DNA from: Pegoplata infirma
Taxonomy: Eukaryota; Arthropoda; Insecta; Diptera; Anthomyiidae
DNA length: 64,000 nt
Reading direction: 5' to 3'
Assembly (NCBI GenBank): GCA_963921195.1
Contig: OY992536.1
Location: 329,919,038-329,983,037 of the forward strand
Shown here: piece after piece, positions 21,126 through 32,751 of the stretch
Layout: each line of letters starts with the position of its first letter
Position numbering within the stretch: the first letter of the stretch is position 1
The notes under the pieces: generated by a model
Seen by the model: only the letters and a program-made list of their open reading frames with translations
Told to the model about the DNA's origin: nothing
Databases searched by the model: none
Made by a program: the position numbers and the translations under genes

Positions 21126-22377
21126 AGCATCAGTGAGCAATTATCGCATATTCGTTTAGTACCAAGTACTGTTTTTATAGAACTAAAAAAACATTAAGAT
21201 TCTATACTGCTGCAGCAAGCAGTATGTTGTGTAGTACCCACTATTTTCATAGAGTTATTAGTGTGTAAACCTACGAAACCCCCTACACAAGCAGCAGAAC
21301 TAACAAAAAAAAAGAGACTAAAACAGAAAAAAGAAACAGACAAAGTCCTTGTGGTAACACCTCTATGAAAGCATAGTTAAGAAAAGTTTCTGTTGTTAGC
21401 ATTAAACTAAATTTAAGGCAACAGCTGGTGGCTTTAGAGAGTACTCTAAAACTTGTCTGTCCGTCGTTTTAATTGCTTTTCGCCTGTTTGCTCGTTTAGA
21501 ATAACGAGACAAAAAATAAAAAAATAACACACTAATGTTGTGCATCTCTTCCTGGTATGCCGTTTTTTTTTTTTTTTTTGTATGCTCCAGCATAGTTTCT
21601 TTCTTTTTTTTTCTTGTGTGCCATTTATTCAAGGGAAAACTAAAAGAAAATCGATGTAAACTTTAGCATAAAAGGTGAAATTGTTTCTGACACTTAGACC
21701 CTAAAGTGAGTAAGGAAGATGTTGAGGAAGATTTACATAAGAAGATACACTTTAAAAAAATCCATGTAAAAATATAACAATCAAGTGAATAAAAATGTAA
21801 GTAAATAGCACACAACGCCTTAAATTAGACACAAAGTGTTTAAAAATTTTATTTCGCACACAAAAACTGAACAATTTTTAACATTATTAACATTGATGTT
21901 ATTAACACATGATGTTTAATAGTACACGTTATGTTTTAAGTTTTATATAAAAAATCTTGACAAAAAATTTAATTTTTTCCCCCTTACTTTTACCTCAAGA
22001 GCGCTCTTTGGATGCACTGCGGTATGCTATAAAAAGATGCTATGTCGCAAAAATTTCGATTTATTTTTGGTGGGGAGTTAAAGAGTCAATAGTTTTCATA
22101 AAAATATTTGCTTAATGTTTTCTACATAGTTGCTGAACATACCCTACACCTCAGATGTAAAAAAACATAGCTTCATATACCGATATCCTGCAAGAAAAGT
22201 TCAAATATGGCAAATTTTAACCCCCCCCCCCCTTAAAATAAAATTCCGATGTGGTCTTTCAAAACGCCGTTAAACATATATGTTTTTTTTTGCTTTCTTT
22301 AACAGATTCAATAGTCAGAACCACGTAATTTTGTCTAGTTGTTATTTTTATTTTATTTCTTTAAATGAATTTTAATT
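21126..22377. other. Low-copy region downstream of the candidate gene
   Basis: There are no element ends or copies elsewhere in the window. Features seen are a CTGCTGCAGCAAGCAG imperfect palindrome near 21208 and T-runs at about 21560 and 21610. It could be 3' untranslated or intronic sequence of a host gene, but nothing proves it. Confidence 0.35.
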
Positions 22378-22994
22378 AAACAAGTAAGAAAGTTATAGTC
22401 GGTCATGTCCGACCTTATGGTACTGTAACGACTTGTTTTGCTAGGGTAAAATACTCAGCCTTTGTCCAGGTTCCGCTACAAGAAAATAATGTACACGTGC
22501 TCGTTTTGGTTTTTAGATATCACTCTCGGTTTTATTTATCATTCTAAAAATATATTTCATTTAAAGATATCGTATTAATTGCTTCGTTCCTCTTCGGATC
22601 CTCTTCGGCAATCCTCGTTGGGCCACCTCCTTGGCTTCCTGTGGCCGGTTCTTTGATCTGGGTATCCTACTGGAACAGATTATATCCTAGGGATACCATT
22701 CGGGTTCCTCGTTATACTCGTTATCCTTCGGCTTTGGTCGGGTCACCTCGCTCGTGCTTCGATAATTATACGGGGTTGTTCACTGGTCGTGCTAGAAAAC
22801 CACTCCCAGTCTCCAACCCAGTTGCCTTCACAAATCGTCTGCCCAGTGGTCCACTCGTGTTCGGTAACCACTCGTGAACCCTCGTACATCCGATCCGTGA
22901 TCACTGGCCAACGTTTCCCGCACAATCCTACGCCAAAATTTCTTCTCGGGTGTTAAACCTGACGGAACTCACTTGTCCTGATACTTGGAACACC

Positions 22995-24257
22995 TTCGGT
23001 AGCTGCTCGGTTAACCAGCAGCCGCACCTGAAAGCTGGAACGATTACTACGCTACCTTTCACCACACGTCCCTCGGAATCTGACTTCCACGGGTGCTCGC
23101 TAACCACCCGGTGAAGTGTTCCTTGGTTCGTCTACTTTCTAACCTTCGCCTGGTGCTCGGTAACCACCAGCCGAAGGGGATACTTATTTCCTGAAAAGGT
23201 GAGATTATTCCATCCGGTGCTCGGTAACCACCGGGTGGAATAGTTTCTACACTCAAAATAATCACTCTGTTAAATTACAGAGATACTCTGCTGAGCCAGC
23301 AGAAAATACCATAGATTTCCATTTTACAAAGAAAACTCTGTAAAATGATTTCGATAAAAAAAACTGTAAATTTACAGAATTATCTGTAAAATATTGATAA
23401 AAGCGACCAGAATTTGACTATTTTATTTACTATTTGATTTCTGGTCAAATAGCCAATCTGGTGTTGACAATTGAAAAATGCCATCGAGTAAATTTGCCCG
23501 CTTTAATGCTTAAAAATTGTAAATTTACTTTTTTTTATTTTTGTGAAAGTTTTTTACGAGTACCTCCAATTTTACACGACATCCTCGTAAAATTTTCCAG
23601 GGTTTATAATTACAGAGCAATAAATAAAAATACAGTTGAAATTTTGTATTTTGGTTACGAGAAAAAACATAAGTATTTTATAAAATCTGTATTTTAACAA
23701 AAAACTCTGTTTATTATCTCTAAAATAGAGATTACAAAGTAAAAAGTAAAATTACAGATAAAATTTTGTTTTTCGGTTACAAGAAAATACAAAGTATATT
23801 ATTAAAATCTGTATTTCGACAGATAACTTTGTCAAATAACTGTCGAATTGAGATTACAGTCATTTTACAGAGTTTTTAACAGAGTAATTATTTTGAGTGT
23901 AGACTACGGATTAATCTAATACCCTCCGGTGCTCGCTAACCACCTTCGGGAATGCTCGTTTAATCGAAAACTTATGACTATCTTCATCCAGTGTTCGGTA
24001 ACCACCGGCTGAAGTGTGCTACTCACTACTGACAACCCACTAGTGTCCTCGGGTGCTCGCTAACCACCGTCGGAGGGTTATCCTACCATTATCCAAACTT
24101 CGGCCTGGTGCTCGCTAACCACCAGTCGAAGCATATACTTAACTTAGATTTGGATTTACTACGTCTTTCCCTGGTGCTCGATAACCACCAGTGAAAGTTC
24201 ACTACTACTTATAGTAACTATAACTTCATAAGGTGTTCGCTAACCACCGAATAAAGT
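22995..24257 (-). repeat. Array of about ten hairpins with a constant loop
   Basis: The core GGTGCTCGSTAACCACC recurs at 23084-23116, 23143-23177, 23206-23242, 23922-23950, 23982-24014, 24047-24076, 24098-24131, 24165-24197 and 24223-24257, about 60-65 bp apart once the 650-bp MITE is discounted. A variant with GCTG...CAGC is at 23001-23022. The loop CTCGSTAAC stays constant while the outer stems differ and remain complementary: CTTCGGCCTGGTG with CACCAGTCGAAG, ATTCCATCCGGTG with CACCGGGTGGAAT, CTTTCCCTGGTG with CACCAGTGAAAG. The sequence between hairpins is not conserved. Confidence 0.9.
23250..23899. mobile_element. TA-duplicating MITE, 650 bp (Tc1/mariner-like)
   Basis: Inverted ends CACTCAAAATAATYACTCTG flanked by TA (23248-23249; 23900-23901). 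Removing it joins two halves of the hairpin array in register. The interior has TCTGTAAAATTACAGA-like short palindromes. No transposase. Confidence 0.88.
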
Positions 24258-24307
24258 GTCTACCTTAAAATAATTACCAGAACTTACACACAGAATTGCT
24301 GATCAAA

Positions 24308-24344
24308 GAATGAGACCGTTTTGTTAAAACACGCGTCTTTTATA
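24308..24344 (-). promoter_or_regulatory. TATA box and initiator of the LTR-like element
   Basis: On the minus strand TATAAAAG (24344-24337) is followed about 30 nt later by TCATTC (24313-24308), matching the spacing of fly core promoters with an arthropod TCA+G/T-type initiator. A transcript from here would enter the hairpin array after about 55 nt. Confidence 0.6.
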
Positions 24345-25267
24345 CAAATCTAAGCTTGTGTGTTGTTTTTATTTACCTAACGGTCAATATTAAAAACAAG
24401 TCCCTATATTTTGTTGCTACTTGGTTACTTGTTTATTACAAAAATAAAAGCCCACTGTATGTTGTTGCTACTTGTTTGTTACAAAATATTTCTACTGTTG
24501 GGTTCTGTTGCTTGTGTGCCTGCTATTTTAAAACTGTGTTGTTATTGTTATTTCATTAATCAGGTATTTGTACACTGTGTACGGTAAGTATACGGACACT
24601 GTCTGTGACACAAGTTTGCAAGCAAACTTGTCGTCACAGTACCCTACACCAGTGTTTTTGGAAAATGGGTCCAAAGTCCAAACATGGACCGATTTAATCT
24701 ATCTTGTGTTAGATATTTAATTAGTGTAAAAAACATATATGTACAAACACACCAAATTTTAATGGAATTGGTTTATTTTTGTTGCGATTAGAGCGATTTA
24801 ACTAAATATCGTTCGAAATTTTGATATATATATATTCAGATTTGAATACGAAAGTATACGTTTAACACCTTGAAATAAAATTTGAATAAATTATTTTGCA
24901 CTTTTATGAATTTTGAGAGAATTATATAAATATCGGGAGTGTGATTTGTATGGGGACTACAAGAAGTTCTAATCCGATTCTTTCAAAATTTAGAATAGTG
25001 ATTTGTGCATACAAAATTTGTGTGGGGGCAAGATCTTAACGGGGACCGATTTTTTACATTTTTAATAATCTTCGACTTTGAACCAAAGTATGTTTAAGTT
25101 TTAATTTTCAAGTCAACCTATTGTTCCATCGACCGTTTACATGGACAGACGGACGGACAGACGTACATATATCGCTAAATAGAATCAAATAATTATTCTA
25201 AGTCGATCAAACATCAAGTTACAAACATCAGCACAAACTCATTATATGCACACTCTGTGGTATAAAA

Positions 25268-26885
25268 ATGTAACATGTAATTTCAAACATTTTAAATGCA
25301 TTTTTGCACACATTGTAATGCTTTTTTAAGCACAAATATATTAAAATTAAACACTGTTTGTTTATTAATTGAAAATTTATTAAGCGGCAAACATGTAGGC
25401 GTTTACACAAAATGTTTATGAGTTTTACACATTTTGTGTGTAACCGTTGAGATTTGAACACATAAAGTATTTTTACCTACTTTATTATGGAAGAACAGTT
25501 ACCTACAATAAATTATGTAAATTTCAACAAAAATTTATTAGAGTGTATACATATATATGTAAACATATATTGGTGTTGATGGGTGAGAGTTGGGTAAGTG
25601 TATGAAAACAGTAATGGAATTCACGTCAGAAATTTTAGTCTTGCAAAATTGCGCAATGTCGAAATTGCACCTTTTTTTGCTTGTTTCTTTGTGAATAAAA
25701 GCAATTTTATTTGTATTAAAATAAATTGCAAATCTTTTCTTGCAACTACGCATCATAAAAAAGGTAATAGAAAAATAAAAATTTTATTAAAATTTTTTAA
25801 AAAAAAAAAATATTGCAATATTGCACTGTTGCAAGGGTCAAAAAATTCTGAAGTGAATACCCTGAGTAAATTGAAATATTTTAAGTAATCATTTGCAACA
25901 GCATTGCTTATATTAGTAGTAGTTGCGGTTGTAGTTGTAGTAGTATATTTATGTACGTGTATATGTAATAGTTTTTAAACGATCATTAGCGTCTACAGCA
26001 GTCATAATTTGCCGCGAAGGTTGCAACTTTAAAAGGCCGCGGATTACGACCAGAATATGCAACCTCAACCATCAGGAGTATAAATGAAACTTTGCTTGAA
26101 TTTTTAACCCCGTGCCTAAAGTGTATACAAAAACAAAAAAAGAAACAAAAATTGTAAAATTGCTTTTACATTTTGTTCCTTAAAGCTAAATGCTAAATGC
26201 ATATACTATAAACTGCTAATGCAAAACTAAATCAAGCGGATGATGCACACACATACATAGACATTCAAACATACATACACATTTAAGAGTTCGAGGTTAT
26301 CTAATGGTTGCCGTTTTGCATTTTAATAAATATACTATTTTTATTTTATTTTTTGTTAAACCTTTAATTTACGCCAAACAATTTGTTGATTAAATTTTTA
26401 ATATACTAGTGCGTTGCTAAACCAAAAATGTTTAATAAAATTATTCAATTAGCATAAAAGTTTTTCGACTTATTTAGCAAATAACATCACAGATTACAGA
26501 AACAACGAAAATAGAAAACCTCAAGTATAAAAATACAAAGACGTTTAATAGATTCACTTGCCAAAACATTCAACACAAAAATAAAGTTTTTTTGATTTTT
26601 TATTGAAATGAGTTGCTTTAAGTTCTTTCAAGTAAAGATTTCTACTTGCTAACAAAGCCAAAAAGAAAACAACGCACTATCTTTGATTTTGTAGTAGTTG
26701 GTGGTGTACCGTGGGCTATGTGTCGCTTACAAATTACAAAGTTGAATTGGTAAACTTTTGTGAAACTACGGAAATTTTATCTACTTTGTGATATATTAAA
26801 CAAATTTAGTAATTTTTAGCACTTCGAATAGATTTTTAGTTTAATTGTGTAAAGAAAAACGACCTCGAGTTAATATAAACCTACC
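25268..26885. other. A+T-rich low-copy sequence, no gene seen
   Basis: The stretch 25268-25450 has repeated ACAAATG/TGTAAC-like motifs without clear ends. 25900-26880 looks low-copy and includes a (GTAGTT)n-like run near 25915 and a G+C-richer spot (CCGCGAAGG ... GGCCGCGG) at about 26010-26045. No convincing reading frame. Confidence 0.35.
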
Positions 26886-26894
26886 CTAAAAAAA

Positions 26895-27240
26895 AACTTT
26901 GTAAAATTACAAGAAAAGTTTGTAACATTTTTTTTGCTACCTCCTATTTGACAAGAATTCCTAGTAACTTTACAAGCTTCTTACTAATAATTTTGTAATT
27001 TTACAAGGTTTTTACCAATAAAATTGTAAATTTACAAATTTTTTGACACGATAAAATTTACAAGGAGATTCGTAACTTTACTAGATTTTTTGCTACCTTT
27101 AATTTTACGAGAATTCCTAGTAATTTTACAGGCTTTTTACTAATAATTCTGTAATTTTACAAGTTTTTTATCAATAAAATTGTAAATTTACAGTTTTTTT
27201 TGCGCAATAAAATTTACAAGGTATTCTCATGAATTTACAA
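26895..27240. repeat. Direct duplication of about 170 bp, two units
   Basis: Unit order TTGTAACATTTTTTTTGCTA ... GAATTCCTAGTAA ... ATTGTAAATTTACA occurs twice (about 26895-27065 and 27070-27240), with substitutions. The sequence is dense in TTTACAA/TTGTAAA and resembles 55790-55970, which carries a TTTTGAGTGTA end like the MITE at 23250. Confidence 0.7.
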
Positions 27241-27293
27241 TTTTTTTTTTTTTTTGTAAAATATGAAGTTAAAAATAAAATTGGTCATAACCA

Positions 27294-27811
27294 CCCAGTA
27301 AGAAAAATACAAACGGGCCAACGTTGGAATGAAGTTGGCGGCGACGGTACCAACGTTGGCGAATCATACCCGTTTCTAAGTCTACGACGTCATTCCGAGG
27401 TTGAAATGATAACAGTGGTCAACGATCGCTCGACTTTTGTTTTAACGTTGGGTTAACATTGATTTTACAAATTTACGACATTGGATTTAACTTTTGCTTA
27501 GGGATGTATTGAAAATCTCGGTGTCGTGCTTTTTAGTTACCATTTTGTACAAATTGGTTGAAAAAGCAACTACTTAAGTGTTCACTTAGATTAAAGAGTT
27601 GAGGTCTATGTAAATCGAAAACTTTTTAAAAAAATAAAAATGTTAAACTTTTAAATTATAATCTATAGTGTAGTGTTTTATGTAAACACAAAGTTGTGCC
27701 AACACAATATTTTTAGTAAAACAGTTTTACATTATACAATGTTGTATTTTTGGCTAGCCCGATATTGTACCAACACAAAATTTTTGGTACGGTTGGCAAT
27801 TTCTGACTGGG
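27294..27811. mobile_element. CCCAG-ended element, 518 bp
   Basis: Left end CCCAGTAAGAAAAATACAAA, right end TTTCTGACTGGG. Same end design as 8006-8825 and 16084-18444. Flanks are CA/CA rather than TA/TA; a longer apparent duplication GTCATAAC also exists but that motif recurs locally. Interior contains ACGTTGG repeats (about 27318-27360) of higher G+C. No transposase; the short plus frame across the left end is rejected. Confidence 0.7.
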
Positions 27812-29161
27812 CAGTCATAACTGTGAATACGCCTGTTTATTTAAAAAGTTAAACAATTAAATAGCTGATAGCCAGACAATCTTTAAATTGACAAATAATT
27901 TTGAATTTTGAGACCTTTATGATTGTGTTTACAACAAACACAGAAAATATGAAGTATAGAAAAAAAAAAAAATTCATAACTGGTCATAACTGTGAACAGG
28001 CCTGTTAAAGACCATTTGGTTAGAAAGTCCTTGATTTTTTTTTGAAATTTTCAAACAAAATTTGAACTTTTTTATGAATTTTTATAACAAACACATGAAA
28101 AAAATTGACTAATGTTTGAGTTATGACTATTTTCTATGAATCGGCCCATTAATTGCTTTTATTCAGAGAAAAATATTATATAGAATTGAAAAAATATTTT
28201 TTTTTAAATAAGTAAAAATTTTCTTAAACTTAAGGGCTATTTGGACCATATGTGGTCCGTGGACCATGTATGGTCACTAGTGATTTTGACCCAAACTTTT
28301 GGTCAGTTTAACCTTGCTTAGTTTTCGAGATAAGGGATGCGGTCTTGAGAAATTTGATCACGAAATAACACAAAAACTATAACCCTGTGGGGCTTTGGGT
28401 ATGTAAATGCCTTTGGACTTTTTTTGTATGTATCTATTAAAAAAAAATGTGAGTGAGGGATTTTATAACAAAGACCTGTAAAGTTAGAGCTTTGGTCAGA
28501 AACAGAAATGTGAGAAGGTTGTTCAGAAAAAATCGGTCTGGGGGAAAAAAGTTTAACCTTGAAAAAACAATATATAACGAACAATTGTTTGGAAGTGGAT
28601 TTATTCAAATAATTACAAAAAATTATAGCTTAAGTGGAAAAAGCATAATGAATGATTTGGTAGAATTTATCGCGAGGGGAAAAGAGTCCAAGACGAACTT
28701 GTGGAAAAATCTATTTTTTAAATTTTTTTACATATTTTAAATATTCTGCACAAACAAATTTACAGCTCTTGTTTGTTATTTCTGAAAACTGCTTCTCATA
28801 GTCCAGGTTTTCAGATTTTAAACCCATCATATACATATAGCCATATACGATATTAAATATTGAAAGTGAATACCTTTTTAAAATTCAAAATTTTATTTTA
28901 TTATTAGTTTTTTACAATGGGTAAAAAGCATTAAAATGGCATTACTATGGAACGGTAAGAGCGAATTAAATATTATTGTTTCTAAATTTTAAAGAATTAA
29001 TTGATCTTTCAAACTGCAACTTTCATAGAAATTTTATGGAAAAAATTTAATGAGCAAAAGCGTTTCCAAAACTTATAGTTTATGCATACAGAACTAAACT
29101 TTGGACATTTTTCTTTAAAAATGTTACCTCAATAATGAAGAAACTCGTGGTTATTGACGAA
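27812..29161. other. A+T-rich sequence, no gene seen
   Basis: GTCATAACTGTGAA...GCCTGTT occurs at 27815 and again at 27985, a partial direct repeat. A GGTCCGTGGACC palindrome lies near 28254. The frames 28318-28608 (minus) and 28453-28740 (plus) overlap each other and show no recognisable domain. Confidence 0.35.
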
Positions 29162-30402
29162 TCTATATAAATAAAAATCAATTGTCGTTCGTTGGTAACC
29201 GCATCAGTTGAGAACGGCTGGACCGATTTGGACAATTTTTTTTTTTTTGAAATGTACTCATAGTTAAACTTAGGTTTTTATGTAATGAAAAATTAACCAC
29301 GACCACTTTTACGCCCACTTTTTTCGATTTGACTGATTTGAGTATTTTTTTATTTAAATGTTCGTAGTAACCCAATTTAAGTTTTTACTGAAAGAAAAAT
29401 CAACCACTCCCACTTTTTTAATTTATCTAAAATCTGATAATGACTGGACCGATTTGTTTAAATTTATTTTAAAATTAATTTTCATCATATTCAAACTTTG
29501 GTTTTAACGAAAAAAGAAATTTACTACGCCCAATTTGGATAATTTTTGTTAAAAATGTTCGTCATAATTCAACTATGGTTTTTACGGATAGTAAAATTTC
29601 CCACGCCCACTTTTTTCTATGTATCGAAAGAACTATAACGGCTATACCGATTTGGTTATAGTCCGCAGAAGATTTTTAAGGAAAGACAAATTATCCACGC
29701 CTACTTTTACGCTCACTTTTCCCGATATATTTTAAACCATGGAATGTCTGGATCAATTTGTCTAATTTTGTTTTTATTGTTCGTCACAATAGGTTTTACG
29801 GAAAGAAAAATTTTTTCATTTCTACGACCACTTTTGGACATCAGTTGTCGACTCACTCTTTTTTCGATATAAAAATTTATTTAGAAAAATAAAATATAGT
29901 ATAATAAAGTATAAACAAAAATTAAATGTTCGTTGGTAAACGCATCACTTGACCGATGGATAAAATTCTTTTTAAACGTTCGGCTTATTTTTTTTTTATA
30001 TTCATATTGAGATTTTTCGGAAAACAAATTAACAAACGCTCACTTTTACTACTCCTTTTTCGATATATCTAAAATCGGAAAACGGCTGGATCGAATTGAC
30101 TTAACTTTTTTTTAAATGTTTTTTTGTTTTAAATGATTAGTCCATATTGTTGTTCGGAGAGAAAACTTTTCCTCGCCACATTTTTTTTGATATATCTAAC
30201 ATTTATTTTTACTCTAATTCGATCTATTAAAAAAAATATTTCTTAATAAATTCCGCTTTAACTTGATACAAATGATTTTGAATCCTTGGGTATTGCTACA
30301 ATATGTACAAGTTTAACTTACCACACAAATTTTAACGCCCACTTTTGTCTAAATATGTCGACTACTTATATTTGGGCCAGCAACGCGGACCGGGCCAGCT
30401 AG
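29162..30402 (+). mobile_element. Helitron-like element, 1.24 kb
   Basis: Begins TCTATATAAATAAAAATC after an A and ends GGGCCAGCTAG before a T, i.e. 5' TC, 3' CTAG, inserted between A and T as Helitrons do. A second 5'-like block (CGTTGGTAAACGCATCA) lies near 29937. The body is about ten degenerate ~125-bp units: GCTGGACCGATTTG ... TTTTACGGAAAGAAAAAT ... CACGCCCACTTTT. Non-autonomous; no Rep/helicase frame. Confidence 0.8.
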
Positions 30403-30583
30403 TTTATAAAAAAAGGTTAACAAAAAGGTGGGAAAAGCCAATTTTTAGTAAAAAAATCGAGCATTGCTTCCAATGACATCGCCTTGTTGATGTAAATAAC
30501 ATTTAACTTGGGACGTAACTAGTTACAAATTTTCGTTATAAACCCTAAAATTAATTACTTGGTAATGGAAGTTTTTGCTGGGT
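30403..30583 (-). mobile_element. Partial CCCAGCAAAAACT element (empty-site paralog)
   Basis: On the minus strand it starts CCCAGCAAAAACTTCCATTA and matches 16021-16083 joined directly to 18445-18540, including AAGGCGATGTCATTGGA. The other end is cut off at the Helitron terminus. Confidence 0.85.
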
Positions 30584-32040
30584 AACTTAATTTTTCTGAA
30601 ATCTTTAGAATTTTTTAGAGTTTTATTTTCGATTTGTTTTCAGTTTTCCAGAAATATTTCTATCATTTCAGAATTGGTATTAGTTTTTCTGATTTATTTT
30701 TTTTTTATTTTCTTAACGTATTTTGAGTTGTATGATTTTTTTTTTAATTTCCTGAAACATTTTTAAACTTCTGCCCACTGTGCAATATGATGAGTTGAGA
30801 TGTGATGTAGACAGACACATTGAAGCAGACTGACGACGGAAACAACAAAAAACCCATTTATTTTATGATAATATAGCAGCCAGTGTCTCTTCATTCGGTT
30901 TCTTTATCAACTTCTTGTTGGTTTTTTACTTATAATAAACTAAAACCATCGATTTCAATAAACATAACGTTGTACAATGTTCGTACATACATACAGTTTA
31001 ATATTTTCAAGATGGAGTGAATAAAATAAATGCTAGCTATTTCCTAATGGTAAATAAATTAAATTGTTTCAAAATATGTTTTCTTTTTGTTTAACAGTTT
31101 TCTAGAATTTCCGTTTGCTAACGATATTGGACATTTACTTAAATAATTTTCTTTATTCAAAATTGAATGGCATCAATGAGAAAAACATATTTTAGCAGTT
31201 TTATAATTTCAATAATGTTCCGTTTATGACAATTCTAACAAAGAGTTGAAAACAAAATTTAATATGCTAATGTTAGAGTTTTTTAACATGACTTATTGTG
31301 AATAAGAAATGTTTTTCGTAAAACTTGTTATTTTCATACGTTTATAAGAAAACTAACTGGTTTTTTTATTAAGACCACATGAATGTTATAACATCAGTAC
31401 TTTAATAGGCTTATTATTTTGAATAGACTTTAATTTAAGAGTAAGAGTTTCAATTAAAAAATTTATTGAAAGTGAGTTTTTTGTGATTGAAATCCGTTTT
31501 CATTTCATTCTGTGTAATATTTTTGTTGGTCGCACTTTAAGGTTTAATATTGTTTCCAAAAAACTTGGAAAAAAAATTCCCCTAATATGAAATCCTCAGA
31601 TTCTGTTACATTTTTTTCTGTAGAACAATTTTCTGTTCCTGTTACATTTTTTCTACAAAAAAAATTTGAAATATTTTCTAATGAATAATTCTTTAATTCT
31701 GAGATATTTTGTAAAGAGAAAAGTTCTGAGTTTTTTTTTGCATTTTTTATTGAAAACTTCTGATTGCCACAAACTCTAGCAATTCTGATGTACAAGTGTA
31801 AATAAAGATGCATTTATAGTTTTTTGTTCGTTTGTTTTTGTGTTTTATATGCTCTCTACTTACAAGGAAGGTATTCCATAGGCAACACTCAGATTGTTTA
31901 GAAATGCACAATGTACATTTCACATATGTTGTAGATTTACATGTTTTTGTTTGGGGGATATCTTGGTAGGTAAAGAGGGAAAATTAGAGGAAGAAAAGCG
32001 TAATTTATTTATATTTTTCGGAGTTTTCATATTTCTTTAA
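30584..32040. other. A+T-rich sequence with a fragment of the 35-bp minisatellite
   Basis: 30780-31500 looks low-copy without a gene. 31555-31740 holds a few degraded units of the CTGAGA-TTTTTCT minisatellite, which produce the minus frame 31544-31813. Nothing else recognised. Confidence 0.4.
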
Positions 32041-32450
32041 AAGGAACTATGAGGCATTTCACACCAAATGTCCAGCGAAAAATTAAGTGTCCTCTGAATG
32101 TAGGAATAGGTGGTATGGATAGCCCTATAGGAACCTAAGAAAATCGCGTTTTTGGTTTTTCAATTTTTTAAAACCGAGCTAAGGAGGGGTTGTTAAATAT
32201 TGGAAAAACGGTAAAATTTTGTCAAGTTCCCTAGATTAAATATTTATTAAATTAAAACAAAATGCACAACAATCTAAAAAATTTGCATTCTTATATATTT
32301 TTTTATGAGCTATCAAATATTGTTTTTTTTTTTTGGAAAATTTTCAGAACCCGTTCTAAAATTTTTAATTTTTTTAAAAAGTCCTTTTGATAAATGTCCT
32401 TTTGATAAATTCAGTTTTTCCTTTTTTAATTTTTTTTTTTAAGTCTAAGG

Positions 32451-32563
32451 GGGTTATTCGTAATACTTAAAGTGTACTTAAAGTATGTTTATTTGACAAA
32501 TGTTCATGCAATATCAGTCAAATAATCCTACATTAGATTTAATTTACTTATTATGAATAGCCC
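32451..32563. mobile_element. Palindromic MITE, copy 2
   Basis: Second copy of the 15514-15627 hairpin repeat. The ends GGGTTATTCGTAAT / ATTATGAATAGCCC are inverted. The inner stem is slightly impaired (TCAAATAATCC instead of TCAAATAAACC). Confidence 0.85.
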
Positions 32564-32697
32564 AGTAATTGTTTGTCTATCCACACAAAAAACTTTAGGA
32601 GGCATTCTTCGTATTTTTCGAGAAAACCGCATTTGAATTTATTCAAATGTACCGCATAAAAATTATTTAACTCACTTCCACTTAATTGTGACTACAC

Positions 32698-32751
32698 TGC
32701 GTATGAGTAACGAAAATTCGTTGGTTTCCCAAATGTTCGTTACTCATACGC
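32698..32751. repeat. Short perfect hairpin GCGTATGAGTAACGAA
   Basis: GCGTATGAGTAACGAA and TTCGTTACTCATACGC flank a ~20-bp loop. CATACG motifs of this kind recur at about 1870-1975, 6945-6985 and 61150-61250. Confidence 0.7.

Larger units (their letters stand above)
22424..24638 (-). mobile_element. LTR-like element (probable solo LTR) with a hairpin array
   Basis: Starts TGTAACGAC and ends GTCGTCACA, i.e. TG...CA, flanked by the direct repeat GTAC (22420-22423; 24639-24642). A 4-bp duplication and TG/CA ends fit an LTR retrotransposon. Length is 2215 bp, or about 1565 bp without the nested MITE 23250-23899, which is long for an LTR but within the known range. On the minus strand there is a TATAAAAG box (24337-24344), an arthropod-like initiator about 30 nt downstream (24308-24313), and an AATAAA signal at 22531-22536. 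Together these make a U3-R-U5-like order. Unusually rich in G+C for this window. No gag or pol sequence is present. An alternative is an independent non-coding Pol II element. Confidence 0.75.
22378..25267 (-). mobile_element. mini-me/DINE-type repeat split by an LTR-like insertion
   Basis: Minus-strand copy: its 3' end is at 22378-22423 (ACAAGTAAGAAAGTTATAGT plus the GGTCATGTCCGACC palindrome). The body resumes at 24643 (CCTACACCAGTGTTTTTGG) and ends near 25267 with CATCAGCACAAACTCATTAT. The (GACA/GACG) core at about 25144-25165 is short. Joining the two parts restores the order seen at 11395-11442. Confidence 0.85.

Noticed and set aside
22995..24257. CRISPR-like array (constant cores, variable spacers)
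   Set aside because: Spacing is irregular, the variable parts are paired stems flanking the core, the context is eukaryotic, and there are no cas genes.
28318..28740. Overlapping 96- and 95-residue frames
   Set aside because: They lie on opposite strands of the same A+T-rich DNA with no domain or splice signals that extend them.
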